This document shows positions 1-7,720 of a DNA stretch of 10,076 nucleotides, one piece after another. Position 1 is the stretch's first letter. The number at the start of each line of letters is the position of its first letter. Under the pieces are notes generated by a model, which saw nothing but the letters and a program-made list of their open reading frames with translations, was not told the DNA's origin and did not search any database. The stretch spans positions 1 to 10,076 of the forward strand of contig JAZODT010000014.1 of the NCBI GenBank assembly GCA_045597205.1. Reading direction: 5' to 3'. This DNA is from UMGS755 sp045597205 (lineage in GTDB: Bacteria > Bacillota > Clostridia > UBA1381 > UBA9506). The position numbers were made by a program, and so were the translations under genes.

Positions 1-1132
1 ACGAAGCAAATTGTTACAAACTGAAGAAAATTTTGATGTTTTAATCACGTCATACGATTTATTAAAACGTGATATTCACCACTATCAATCCTTAACTTTT
101 GATTTTGAAATTATTGACGAGGCGCAGTACATTAAAAACCACAACACACAAAACGCCCGTGCTGTGAAAGCAATTGTGTCTAAACACCGGTTTGCTTTAA
201 CCGGCACTCCTATCGAAAATTCCATTGCGGAGTTGTGGTCTGTCTTTGACTTTTTAATGCCGGGTTATTTATTTAGATATGCCCGCTTTCGCCAGCGTTT
301 TGAAATCCCTGTTGTCCGTGATGGTTATATGGTTGTTTTGCATGAATTGAAAAAAATGACAGCACCGTTTATTTTGCGCAGAATTAAACAAGAAGTTTTA
401 AAAGAATTGCCTGAAAAAACCGAAACAATTTTATATACGCACTTGGCACAAGAGCAAAACAAACTTTATTTTGCCAATTTAGCACTAATAAATAAAGAAC
501 TCAAAGCCAAGCTTATAAACGAAGCTATCGGGCAAAACAGCATGATTGTGCTGGCTATGCTAATGCGTTTAAGGCAACTTTGCTGTGACCCCTCGCTACT
601 TTATGAAAATTATAAAGAAAAAAGTGCAAAATTTGAGTTATGCATGAACTTGGTGGAAAGCTCTGTGGCATCGGGACATAAAATTTTAATTTTTTCGCAG
701 TTTACAGGTGTTTTGGCGGCTTTGGGCAAAGAATTAAAACAGATGGGACTTTCTTACTATCTCATTGAAGGTGCCACCAAAAAAGAGGACCGTCAAGCAC
801 AGGTAGATGCCTTTAACCAGGATGATACACCGATATTCCTCATTTCCTTAAAGGCTGGCGGCACTGGACTTAACTTGACCGGTGCCGATATGGTCATTCA
901 TTATGACCCCTGGTGGAATTTAAGTACGCAGAATCAAGCCACAGACCGCGCATACAGAATTGGACAAAAAAACAAAGTATCTGTATATAAACTAATTGCC
1001 AAAGACACCATAGAAGAAAAAATATTAGCATTGGCAGAGAAAAAACAACGTCTTGCAAATCAGGTACTGCCAGATGAAAGCACACTAATTTCCCGCATGT
1101 CAAAAGCGGAAATTTTAAATTTATTCAAATAA
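1..1132 (+). CDS. SNF2-family DNA-dependent ATPase/helicase-like protein, C-terminal part (5' end outside window)
   Basis: The frame is open from base 2 to the TAA at 1130-1132, so the TTG at 11 is not a real start. Numbering from that TTG codon, the visible 373 residues hold the later SNF2 motifs. A DEAQ motif II (Walker B) is at 36-39 and motif III LTGTPIEN at 63-70. The C-lobe follows, with ILIFSQF around 225-231, motif V AGGTGLNLTG at 282-291 and motif VI QATDRAYRIGQ at 309-319. The Walker A lobe and everything before it lie off the left edge. SNF2 ATPases translocate on double-stranded DNA and remodel protein-DNA or polymerase complexes. Firmicute members often carry an N-terminal SWIM zinc finger, but whether this one does cannot be seen. 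It is convergent with tmcAL and separated from it by a hairpin terminator. The family call is firm; the biological role is not known. Confidence 0.95.
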   Translation, partial: RSKLLQTEENFDVLITSYDLLKRDIHHYQSLTFDFEIIDEAQYIKNHNTQNARAVKAIVSKHRFALTGTPIENSIAELWSVFDFLMPGYLFRYARFRQRFEIPVVRDGYMVVLHELKKMTAPFILRRIKQEVLKELPEKTETILYTHLAQEQNKLYFANLALINKELKAKLINEAIGQNSMIVLAMLMRLRQLCCDPSLLYENYKEKSAKFELCMNLVESSVASGHKILIFSQFTGVLAALGKELKQMGLSYYLIEGATKKEDRQAQVDAFNQDDTPIFLISLKAGGTGLNLTGADMVIHYDPWWNLSTQNQATDRAYRIGQKNKVSVYKLIAKDTIEEKILALAEKKQRLANQVLPDESTLISRMSKAEILNLFK

Positions 1133-1133
1133 A

Positions 1134-1175
1134 AAGAAGCTGTAGCAAAATGAAATCATTTTGCTACAGCTTCTT
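1134..1175. terminator. Bidirectional hairpin terminator between SNF2 gene and tmcAL
   Basis: Bases 1134-1153 and 1156-1175 are perfect 20-base inverted repeats around an AA centre. The hairpin starts just after the SNF2 stop codon. Read leftward (for the hisA-tmcAL unit) the stem is followed by a good U-tract (TTCTTTTTATTT). Read rightward the tail is weaker and broken by C and A (CATTCTTATT). It probably serves mainly the tmcAL side. Confidence 0.85.
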
Positions 1176-1216
1176 CATTCTTATTAAAACTGGGATATTT
1201 GATAAGACAGTGTCAA

Positions 1217-2416
1217 TTATTTATTTACCATCACCGGCGTTCGATAAAAATCCATCCCATTTTTGCCTGCCTTTTTGTCAGGGTATAACAGGCTGTATAT
1301 ATCTGTTGCCAATAAATCCAGCTCAAGCAATCGTTTGCCGGCATTCGTGGGAAGATTGGCATCGGCCATCTTAATAATAATGGGTATATCTGTGGTTTTT
1401 TCCATGTGACGCAAAATAGCAGGGCCTTTTTTATTCATTCCCAACACACGCGCATAAGCAGGACGAATGACTTCGTCCTCTTTTGTTATGCCCAATACTG
1501 TATTCAACATGACACGCTGAATTCTAGTTTGGGGATAGCGTTTTGTTTTTGCAAAAAGCGCCATTTCGTTAAAGGTGCGATGTTGCGCTGCGGCATCTTG
1601 CAAGCGTTTTTCCAACCCCTCAGACATCCCGCTGATTTGTGCCAATTCTTCTCTGGTTTTATTGCGTAAGGCATAACACAGCAAAAGCGACAATGCAACC
1701 GGCGAAACCGGACCTTTGCCCGCCTGCAATTCTCTTCGCAAAATGGCTAAGGCCTCTTTAGGCAAATAGGGCGATACTGAAACATCTTCAAGCAAAGCTT
1801 TTCTAATACCGGTCGCACTAAGGGTATGATCAGCAGGCACTAAACTATCATGCCCACTTCCCTGCCTTTTTAAAGGTACGGGCACAAGACGGGCATTAAC
1901 CGAACGAATGGCTTTTATATATTCCATACCCAAAATGTCATTAGGGCATAAGGTTATTGTTTCTTTAGGCGACACCCGGTTGAGTGCCTCGGCACATGCT
2001 TTGGGATAACTGTTCCCCAACGAAAGGGAATGACGCAAAGCCTCACCAAATGCCTCAGACTCCATAAGGTTTACTGCATTATTTAGAGCGCTCGCATCAC
2101 CCGATTCACTTCCAAACCCCAAATAACCCTCAAACCCTAGCTGATGAAGCAAGGTCACCGCGCCCCGTGCAAAGCCCTCGGCCGATTGCAGAGAATATAA
2201 AACCGGCAATTCTAAAAGCAAATCACACCCTGCGTTAAGAGCCATTTCAGCACGTGCCCACTTATCCAAAATAGCGGGCTCGCCCCTTTGCACAAAAGAG
2301 CCGCTCATCAGGCAAATAACACCGTCACAGCCAAGCTCTTTTTTTTGTTTATTCAGTTGATAAGCATGACCGTTGTGAAAAGGATTATATTCACAAATAA
2401 CAGCCAATAACTTCAT
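1217..2416 (-). CDS. tmcAL: tRNA(Met) cytidine acetate ligase TmcAL (YlbM family)
   Basis: This is a full-length 399-residue protein. The family makes N4-acetylcytidine at the wobble position C34 of elongator tRNA-Met, using ATP and acetate through an acetyl-adenylate in the cytoplasm. The start is the nucleotidyltransferase signature CEYNPFHNGH (residues 8-17), whose HxGH pair is H14 and H17. It is followed by SGSFVQRGEPAILDKW (38-53) and a DLLLELP stretch (65-71), all typical of YlbM/TmcAL. PNDILGMEY (158-166) and SATGIR (200-205) match the second half of the active site. The start ATG is at 2414-2416, preceded by AGGTG. Only 12 nt separate it from the hisIE stop, so it is the last gene of the hisA unit and probably translationally coupled. 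A mutated-looking or missing key residue was not seen. Confidence 0.95.
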   Translation of the reverse strand: MKLLAVICEYNPFHNGHAYQLNKQKKELGCDGVICLMSGSFVQRGEPAILDKWARAEMALNAGCDLLLELPVLYSLQSAEGFARGAVTLLHQLGFEGYLGFGSESGDASALNNAVNLMESEAFGEALRHSLSLGNSYPKACAEALNRVSPKETITLCPNDILGMEYIKAIRSVNARLVPVPLKRQGSGHDSLVPADHTLSATGIRKALLEDVSVSPYLPKEALAILRRELQAGKGPVSPVALSLLLCYALRNKTREELAQISGMSEGLEKRLQDAAAQHRTFNEMALFAKTKRYPQTRIQRVMLNTVLGITKEDEVIRPAYARVLGMNKKGPAILRHMEKTTDIPIIIKMADANLPTNAGKRLLELDLLATDIYSLLYPDKKAGKNGMDFYRTPVMVNK

Positions 2417-2428
2417 AAAAACACCTGC

Positions 2429-3049
2429 TTACCGTCGTTTATTCAATTCCGCCATTAAATTCTCCCAGGTAAGACCACGTTCAACCATAACCACCATTAA
2501 GTGATATAAAAAGTCGCATGATTCATATTCTAATTCGCTAACATCGGGGTTTTTAGCAGCAATAATAATTTCGGCAGATTCTTCACCAATTTTTTTCAAC
2601 TGCTTATCAATGCCTTTTGTGAAGAGATAATTGGTGTAAGAACCCTCTTTGGGATTTGCTTTTCTATCAACAATCACATCATAAACATCCTTTAAAACAG
2701 AAAGAGAAACGGTTTCATTTTGCTGTTCAGTTAAGCTTAAGTCTTTTTCCATTTTTCTGTAAAAGCAAGTTTTTTCACCGGTATGGCAAGCCGGACCGGC
2801 AGGGTCAACTTTTATAATTAATGCATCCTCGTCACAATCAACCAGCACTTCTTTCACCCAAAGAATATTGCCGGAACGCTCACCTTTAACCCACAGACTC
2901 TGGCGGGAACGGGAAAAGAATGTTGCCTTTCCTGTTTCTAATGTGAGTTTCAAGGATTCTTCATTCATATAAGCCAGCATTAAAATGCGGCCCGAAATAT
3001 AATCCTGTGCCACAGCGGGGATTAATCCTTTTTCATCAAATTTTAGCAT
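2429..3049 (-). CDS. hisIE: Bifunctional phosphoribosyl-AMP cyclohydrolase / phosphoribosyl-ATP pyrophosphatase HisIE
   Basis: This 206-residue fusion catalyses the second and third steps of histidine synthesis. It hydrolyses PR-ATP to PR-AMP (HisE domain) and then opens the adenine ring (HisI domain). The HisI part is about residues 1-105. Its DCDED motif at 71-75 supplies the usual Mg ligands D71, D73 and D75 and the Zn ligand C72, with the other Zn cysteines at C88 and C95 in PACHTGEKTCF. The HisE part is about 118-206, an all-alpha MazG-like fold with KKIGEESAE at 152-160 and ExxD at E176/D179. A strong AGGAGG at 3059-3064 lies 9 nt before the ATG. The gene sits 21 nt after hisF and 12 nt before tmcAL. 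All metal ligands are present, so it should be active. Confidence 0.97.
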   Translation of the reverse strand: MLKFDEKGLIPAVAQDYISGRILMLAYMNEESLKLTLETGKATFFSRSRQSLWVKGERSGNILWVKEVLVDCDEDALIIKVDPAGPACHTGEKTCFYRKMEKDLSLTEQQNETVSLSVLKDVYDVIVDRKANPKEGSYTNYLFTKGIDKQLKKIGEESAEIIIAAKNPDVSELEYESCDFLYHLMVVMVERGLTWENLMAELNKRR

Positions 3050-3070
3050 TTATATCATCCTCCTATGTAA

Positions 3071-3829
3071 TTACAATCTAACAGGAATGTTCTCTTTTTG
3101 TAAATATTCCTTAACCTGACGGACTGTTAATTCTTTATAGTGAAACAAAGAAGCCGCCAACACAGCATCGGCACCGCCTGTTGTTAAAGCATCTTTAAAA
3201 TGCGAAAGAGTTCCTGCTCCGCCGGATGCAATCACAGGTATTTTAACTGCATCGGCAATAGTGCGTGTAATCCCTAAGTCGTAGCCTTCTTTTGTGCCAT
3301 CAGCATCCATACTGGTTAAGAGAATTTCGCCGGCACCCAGTTCTTCCACTTTAACAGCCCATTCTAGAGCGTCAAGACCGGTATCTACTCTGCCACCGTT
3401 TAAATAAACAGTATAGCTTCCATCTGGTCGGCTTTTAACATCAATAGCAACCACAACGCATTGCGAACCGAATTTATATGCTGCCTCTGAAATTAATTGT
3501 GGATTTTTTATGGCTGCAGAATTGACCGAAATTTTATCGGCACCGGCCAGCAAAATTTCTTTAAAATCGTCAACGGTCCGAATACCGCCACCAACTGTAA
3601 AAGGAATAAATACCTGCTCTGCTGTTTTTTCAACTAAATTCACAATAATATTACGGGCATCTGATGAAGCAGTTATATCTAAAAAAACCAATTCATCTGC
3701 CCCTGCCTTATCATACACACTGGCAATCTCTACCGGGTCTCCGGCATCTTTTAAATCTACAAAATTAACACCTTTAACCACACGGCCACGATGCACATCA
3801 AGGCAAGGAATGATTCGTTTTGTCAGCAT
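3071..3829 (-). CDS. hisF: Imidazole glycerol phosphate synthase cyclase subunit HisF
   Basis: The protein is 252 residues long, the normal size for this (beta/alpha)8 barrel. HisF uses ammonia delivered by the glutaminase HisH to convert PRFAR into imidazole glycerol phosphate and AICAR, linking histidine and purine synthesis. The general acid/base aspartates fall at the canonical positions: D11 in RIIPCLDV and D130 in VVAIDVKS. The loop 1 segment VVKGVNF is at 17-23, and the phosphate-binding glycines are in TVGGGIR (78-84) and the later IASGGAG. The ATG at 3827-3829 lies 5 nt after the hisA stop. Its Shine-Dalgarno AAGGAAGG lies inside the end of hisA, so coupled translation is likely. Its HisH partner is not encoded in this window, which is unusual because hisH commonly sits just upstream of hisA. 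Confidence 0.98.
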   Translation of the reverse strand: MLTKRIIPCLDVHRGRVVKGVNFVDLKDAGDPVEIASVYDKAGADELVFLDITASSDARNIIVNLVEKTAEQVFIPFTVGGGIRTVDDFKEILLAGADKISVNSAAIKNPQLISEAAYKFGSQCVVVAIDVKSRPDGSYTVYLNGGRVDTGLDALEWAVKVEELGAGEILLTSMDADGTKEGYDLGITRTIADAVKIPVIASGGAGTLSHFKDALTTGGADAVLAASLFHYKELTVRQVKEYLQKENIPVRL

Positions 3830-3834
3830 AAATA

Positions 3835-4554
3835 TTAACCTTCCTTTTCCAATAACACAGCTTCGCTTAAATCTACCGAGCCTGTGTATAGGGCTTTGCC
3901 GATAATAGCACCGCTAACCCCTGTTTTTGTTAAGGCTTTTAAATCATCTAGCGAACTAACACCGCCTGAAGCAATAATTCCAGAGCCAAAAACATGGCTC
4001 ATTTCTGTCATAGCCGTAAGATTGGGACCTGTTAACATTCCGTCCGTGGCAATGTCTGTATAAATAATGTGTGAAATGCCATTCTTTTTCATCATTTCAG
4101 CCAAGTCAACTGCTTTCCAATCACTCATCGCTTCCCAACCGGAAATAGCGGCATAACCGTCTTTTGCATCAATTCCAACAGCAATTTTATCGCCATATTT
4201 TTCAGCAGCTTTAGCGGCAAAGTCAGGGTCTTTTACAGCTGCAGTCCCTAAAATAACACGAGAAACACCATGGGACAACAACTCATCTATATCTGCCATT
4301 GTTCGAATGCCACCACCGGTTTGAACAGGTATAGAGAGCTTAGACGCAATATCACAGATAATTGCACGATTATCACTTTTTTCCTGACGGGCACCATCTA
4401 GGTCCACAAGATGAAGCCAGGAAGCACCACAAGTTTCCCATTTTTTTGCCATTTGCAGCGGGTCATCAGAAAAAACTGTTGTTTTATCAAAATCCCCTTG
4501 CACCAAACGGACACAATTCCCGCTGCGCAGGTCGATTGCCGGATAAATAATCAT
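3835..4554 (-). CDS. hisA: Phosphoribosylformimino-5-aminoimidazole carboxamide ribotide isomerase HisA
   Basis: The protein has 239 residues. It isomerises ProFAR to PRFAR by an Amadori rearrangement, the step before HisF. It is a (beta/alpha)8 barrel with catalytic aspartates D8 (IIYPAIDLRSG) and D129 (KIAVGIDAKDG), and phosphate-site glycines in QTGGGIR (78-84) and IASGGVS. The ATG at 4552-4554 is chosen as the start because family members begin directly with this first beta strand and GGAG lies 7 nt upstream. The frame is open further to a TTG at 4600-4602. That codon lies at the predicted transcription start and has no ribosome binding site, so it is rejected. This is the first gene of the unit, with its own promoter. 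Confidence 0.97.
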   Translation of the reverse strand: MIIYPAIDLRSGNCVRLVQGDFDKTTVFSDDPLQMAKKWETCGASWLHLVDLDGARQEKSDNRAIICDIASKLSIPVQTGGGIRTMADIDELLSHGVSRVILGTAAVKDPDFAAKAAEKYGDKIAVGIDAKDGYAAISGWEAMSDWKAVDLAEMMKKNGISHIIYTDIATDGMLTGPNLTAMTEMSHVFGSGIIASGGVSSLDDLKALTKTGVSGAIIGKALYTGSVDLSEAVLLEKEG

Positions 4555-4561
4555 AAGATAA

Positions 4562-4565
4562 CTCC
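4562..4565 (-). promoter_or_regulatory. Ribosome binding site fixing the hisA start
   Basis: GGAG on the minus strand, 7 nt before the ATG at 4554. It supports the 239-residue HisA start over the in-frame TTG at 4602. Confidence 0.75.
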
Positions 4566-4608
4566 GTTTCTGATTCTGTATTATAATGCATTTCTTTTTC
4601 AATTAAAT

Positions 4609-4637
4609 AGTATAACACAGAACCCGCATTATTGCAA
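4609..4637 (-). promoter_or_regulatory. Sigma-A-type extended -10 promoter of the hisA-hisF-hisIE-tmcAL unit
   Basis: On the minus strand TTGCAA (4637-4632) and TATACT (4614-4609) are separated by exactly 17 nt. A TGT directly before the -10 makes it an extended -10 element. Transcription would begin near 4602 and give a leader of only about 48 nt. That is too short for a T-box or a classical attenuator, and I see no leader hairpin. If the operon is histidine-regulated, control would have to be by a repressor or come from elsewhere. Confidence 0.8.
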
Positions 4638-4677
4638 GGTACAAGAGCAAAAAATATAAGCTAAATTTATCTTCCTG

Positions 4678-4706
4678 TTGCATTGTTTACATATTTAGGA
4701 TATAAT
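4678..4706 (+). promoter_or_regulatory. Sigma-A-type promoter of uvrB
   Basis: TTGCAT (4678-4683), 17 nt spacer, then a consensus TATAAT (4701-4706). Transcription would start near 4713, leaving a leader of about 20 nt. It diverges from the hisA promoter, with 40 nt between the two -35 boxes. No GAAC-N4-GTTC type LexA box is visible between 4600 and 4740. The imperfectly related palindrome TCAAA-CA-TTTGA lies at 4714-4725. Confidence 0.8.
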
Positions 4707-4723
4707 AAATACATCAAACATTT

Positions 4724-4729
4724 GAGGTG
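4724..4729 (+). promoter_or_regulatory. Ribosome binding site fixing the uvrB start
   Basis: GAGGTG, 4 nt before the ATG at 4734. It supports this start over the in-frame TTG at 4683, which lies upstream of the -10 box and so would not be transcribed. Confidence 0.75.
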
Positions 4730-4733
4730 TTTT

Positions 4734-6698
4734 ATGGATTTTCAGTTAGTTTCAGATTATCAGCCAATGGGTGACCAGGTGCAAGCCATCGATACCCTTT
4801 CTAAAGGTGTTTTAAGCGGTGATAAAGAGCAAATTTTACTTGGTGTTACGGGTTCAGGTAAAACCTTTACCATTGCCAATGTCATTGAAAAGGTTAATCG
4901 CCCTACCCTGGTGCTGGCACACAATAAAATTTTAGCCTCACAACTCTGTACAGAATTTAAGGAGTTTTTTCCTAATAACGCAGTAGAGTTTTTTGTGTCT
5001 TATTATGATTACTACCAGCCGGAAGCCTATATTCCGGCCACAGATACCTATATTGAAAAAGATTCTTCGGTCAACGACGAAATTGATAAACTACGCCATA
5101 GTGCCACCAGCGCGTTGTTTGAGCGGCGGGATGTTATCATTGTTTCCAGCGTTTCCTGTATTTATGGCTTGGGCGACCCCATTGACTATAATGAACTGGT
5201 GGTCTCTTTGCGTCCCGGCATGGTGAAACCCATGGAAGAAATTTTGCGCAAGCTTGTGGATATTCAGTTTGAGCGAAATGATATTAACTTCGTCCGCGGT
5301 AAATTCCGCGTACGTGGTGATGTTTTAGAAATTTTTCCTGCAAGTACATCAGAACATGCCATTCGTGTTGAGTTTTTCGGTGATGAAATTGACCGCATTA
5401 GTGAAATTGACGTTCTCACGGGAGAAATAATCGGATTGCGCAAGCACGTTGCCATCTACCCCGCCTCTCACTATGTCACCACGCCGGAAAAACGTGACAG
5501 GGCCATTTTGGCCATCCAGCAAGAAATGGAAGAACGGGTGCGTTATTTTAAAGAGCACGACATGCTGTTAGAAGCACAAAGAATTGAACAACGAACCAGC
5601 TACGACATGGATATGATGCAAGAAATTGGTTTTTGTCAGGGAATTGAAAACTATTCCCGCCACATTAGTGGACGCGCACCCGGCTCGGCACCTTTTACTT
5701 TGCTTGACTATTTTCCCGACGATTTTCTTTTGGTGGTGGATGAATCTCACGTCACCATTCCGCAGGTTCGTGCCATGTATCACGGGGACCGTTCACGAAA
5801 AGAGTCCCTTGTTAATTTTGGCTTTCGTTTGCCCTCTGCTTTTGATAATCGTCCATTAAATTTTGAAGAGTTTAACAACCGTTTAAATCAAGTGATTTAT
5901 GTGAGTGCCACACCGGCAGATTATGAACGAGAACGTGCTGATAATATAGCAGAACAAGTCATCCGGCCTACCGGTCTGTTAGACCCAGAAATTGATGTGC
6001 GCCCCACCAAAGGGCAAATTGATGATTTAGTCAGCGAAATTCACCGTCAGGTTGAAAAAGGTGACAAAACTTTAATTACAACCCTAACCAAAAAGATGGC
6101 AGAGGATTTAACAGATTATCTGCGTGAAATGGATATTAAGGTTAAATATTTACATTCAGAGGTTAAAACCTTTGAACGAATGGAAATTGTCCGCGATTTA
6201 CGAGCCGGCCTTTTTGATGTTTTAGTAGGCATTAACCTATTGCGTGAAGGTCTTGACATTCCTGAGGTTTCATTAATTGCCATTTTAGATGCCGATAAAG
6301 AGGGGTTTTTACGTTCAGAAACATCGCTTATTCAAACCATTGGTCGTGCTGCCCGTAACGAAAACGGTCGGGTTATTTTATATGCTGATAACATGACAGG
6401 CTCTATGGAGCGCGCAATCAACGAAACAAAGCGCCGTCGGGATAAACAAAAAAAATATAACCAAGAATACGGCATTACACCAAAAACTGTTACAAAGGGC
6501 ATACGCGATGTGCTTTATGCTACAGATGCGGCACCCGATGAATCGGTAAAGGACTTAAAACTGAATAAAACGATGGATATTCACCTGCAAATTGAAATTT
6601 TGTCAGAACAAATGCGGTTGGCAGCAGCAGAACTTCGGTTTGAAGACGCCGCCAAACTCCGTGATAAAATTAAAACTTTAGAAGAGAAATCGAATTAA
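4734..6698 (+). CDS. uvrB: Excinuclease ABC subunit B UvrB
   Basis: This 654-residue protein is full length for the family. UvrB is the damage-verifying helicase-like subunit of nucleotide excision repair. It is loaded by UvrA and forms the pre-incision complex cut by UvrC. Walker A GVTGSGKT is at 37-44. The tyrosine-rich beta-hairpin that inserts between DNA strands is about 89-113 (YYDYYQPEAYIP). DESH motif II is at 336-339, VSATP near 390-394, REGLDIP at 504-510 and motif VI QTIGRAAR at 534-541. The C-terminal UVR coiled-coil domain that contacts UvrC or UvrA is about 617-651. The ATG at 4734 follows GAGGTG; the frame extends upstream to a TTG at 4683, which precedes the -10 box. The gene is alone between its promoter and a terminator. 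uvrA, which often follows uvrB in Firmicutes, is not here. Confidence 0.98.
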   Translation: MDFQLVSDYQPMGDQVQAIDTLSKGVLSGDKEQILLGVTGSGKTFTIANVIEKVNRPTLVLAHNKILASQLCTEFKEFFPNNAVEFFVSYYDYYQPEAYIPATDTYIEKDSSVNDEIDKLRHSATSALFERRDVIIVSSVSCIYGLGDPIDYNELVVSLRPGMVKPMEEILRKLVDIQFERNDINFVRGKFRVRGDVLEIFPASTSEHAIRVEFFGDEIDRISEIDVLTGEIIGLRKHVAIYPASHYVTTPEKRDRAILAIQQEMEERVRYFKEHDMLLEAQRIEQRTSYDMDMMQEIGFCQGIENYSRHISGRAPGSAPFTLLDYFPDDFLLVVDESHVTIPQVRAMYHGDRSRKESLVNFGFRLPSAFDNRPLNFEEFNNRLNQVIYVSATPADYERERADNIAEQVIRPTGLLDPEIDVRPTKGQIDDLVSEIHRQVEKGDKTLITTLTKKMAEDLTDYLREMDIKVKYLHSEVKTFERMEIVRDLRAGLFDVLVGINLLREGLDIPEVSLIAILDADKEGFLRSETSLIQTIGRAARNENGRVILYADNMTGSMERAINETKRRRDKQKKYNQEYGITPKTVTKGIRDVLYATDAAPDESVKDLKLNKTMDIHLQIEILSEQMRLAAAELRFEDAAKLRDKIKTLEEKSN

Positions 6699-6721
6699 AA
6701 ATCCTTAGTAAGTATTTAAAG

Positions 6722-6756
6722 AAAACAGGCTGTAGTATTTTGCTACAGCCTGTTTT
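6722..6756. terminator. Bidirectional hairpin terminator between uvrB and the DUF4432 gene
   Basis: Bases 6722-6735 and 6743-6756 are perfect 14-base inverted repeats, extendable inward by a T-A and a G-T pair to leave a TTT loop. The stem ends in TTTT on the plus strand and in TTTTCTTT on the minus strand, so it can stop both the uvrB and the leftward catabolic transcripts. The stop codons of both genes lie about 23-25 nt away. Confidence 0.88.
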
Positions 6757-6781
6757 ATAATCAATTACAAATAAATTTTTT

Positions 6782-7714
6782 TTACACCAAGTCCTTAAAG
6801 CTAAATTTTAAATGTGTTTTAAACTCTTCAAATGGCTTTAAGGTTACATATGCATTGTTATTTGCTATATCGGCACCGCCCAAGTTGGTTGTTCTGGGCT
6901 CTAACCCAACAGCATATTCGCTCTCGCCCAACATCTTCCACACTAAAAATTCCGGTAATGCATCTCTTTTATATGTAATATAGGCGCCTATCTCACCATT
7001 TTCAATACCGGTGGTTGCATAATCACCCGAATGCACCACCCCAATACATTCTTCCTCAATGCCGTGAATTGGTGCATGAATATCGGCAATCTCCGGTTGC
7101 ACATTAATCATCTTTGCCCCTTCTCGTACCAAAGGATAACCAAAGTTGCAGTGATAGCAATAGGCGATTTCCTCATCCTTAAAACCTTCATTTACAACAG
7201 TGTCGCAAACAGTGAATTCATCATCAAAAAGCTTTGCCGTTATGGTTCTTTTCAGTAAAAGATTTTCACCAAAAACTACGCTTTCACGCATCACACCCGA
7301 AACAATCATAATATAATCATCGCCCTGCCACTCTGCCGTAACACTTACCTTTTCAGCGGGGGTGTTTGCAATTTTGCCATGCAAACCCTCATCATTATAA
7401 GGACCACCGATATTTTTTAACCCACAGGTAGTAATAAGGCCGCCGTAAAAACTTTTCAAAAATCCTTTATCTTCTTTATCATAATATGCAGGGGATGTAA
7501 TACCCGTCTTGGAAATCCAGCTTATTGCCTGACCTTTATAATAGGTCTGTGCAATATCCATGCATCTGTCAGGCAGAATAACAAACTGTAAATTCCCTGT
7601 GTTGATCTCAATTGCACGAACACCTTTTGCCTTGCCGTCATTGAATGTATAGTCCCTAATGCCACCAATCTGTTCAATTGACCCTACACGCTTTAATAAT
7701 TCTTTTTTGTTCAT
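6782..7714 (-). CDS. DUF4432 family aldose 1-epimerase-like protein
   Basis: This 310-residue protein has the signatures of DUF4432, a branch of the galactose-mutarotase-like beta-sandwich superfamily. It has LPDRCMDIA (47-55), SFYGGLITTCGLKNIGGP (88-105), GLHGKIANTPAE (110-121), CYHCNFGYPL (186-195) and GLEPRTTN (270-277). By analogy with mutarotases, H112, H188 and E272 are candidate catalytic or sugar-binding residues. Family members act on or bind sugars, often next to carbohydrate catabolism genes; the exact substrate here is unknown. No signal peptide or membrane segment is seen, so it is probably cytoplasmic. The ATG at 7712-7714 follows GGAGTG. The frame continues upstream for 80 codons, but those overlap the end of the next gene and look like non-coding translation. 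It is last in the operon, 91 nt after the ceramidase-like gene. Confidence 0.88.
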   Translation of the reverse strand: MNKKELLKRVGSIEQIGGIRDYTFNDGKAKGVRAIEINTGNLQFVILPDRCMDIAQTYYKGQAISWISKTGITSPAYYDKEDKGFLKSFYGGLITTCGLKNIGGPYNDEGLHGKIANTPAEKVSVTAEWQGDDYIMIVSGVMRESVVFGENLLLKRTITAKLFDDEFTVCDTVVNEGFKDEEIAYCYHCNFGYPLVREGAKMINVQPEIADIHAPIHGIEEECIGVVHSGDYATTGIENGEIGAYITYKRDALPEFLVWKMLGESEYAVGLEPRTTNLGGADIANNNAYVTLKPFEEFKTHLKFSFKDLV

Positions 7715-7720
7715 TTTATT

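Noticed and set aside
1150..1374. Plus-strand frame of 74 codons through the terminator and the end of tmcAL
   Set aside because: It begins inside the hairpin and runs antisense to a well-supported gene; no ribosome binding site.
4555..4602. N-terminal extension of HisA starting at a TTG at 4602
   Set aside because: It lies at the predicted transcription start, has no ribosome binding site, and HisA proteins normally begin at the IIYPAIDLR strand.
4555..4602. T-box or attenuator leader for the his operon
   Set aside because: The leader is only about 48 nt and contains no hairpin, T-box motif or His-rich leader peptide.
4683..4733. N-terminal extension of UvrB starting at a TTG at 4683
   Set aside because: It precedes the TATAAT box, so it would not be in the transcript. 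The ATG at 4734 has a proper ribosome binding site and a canonical UvrB N-terminus.
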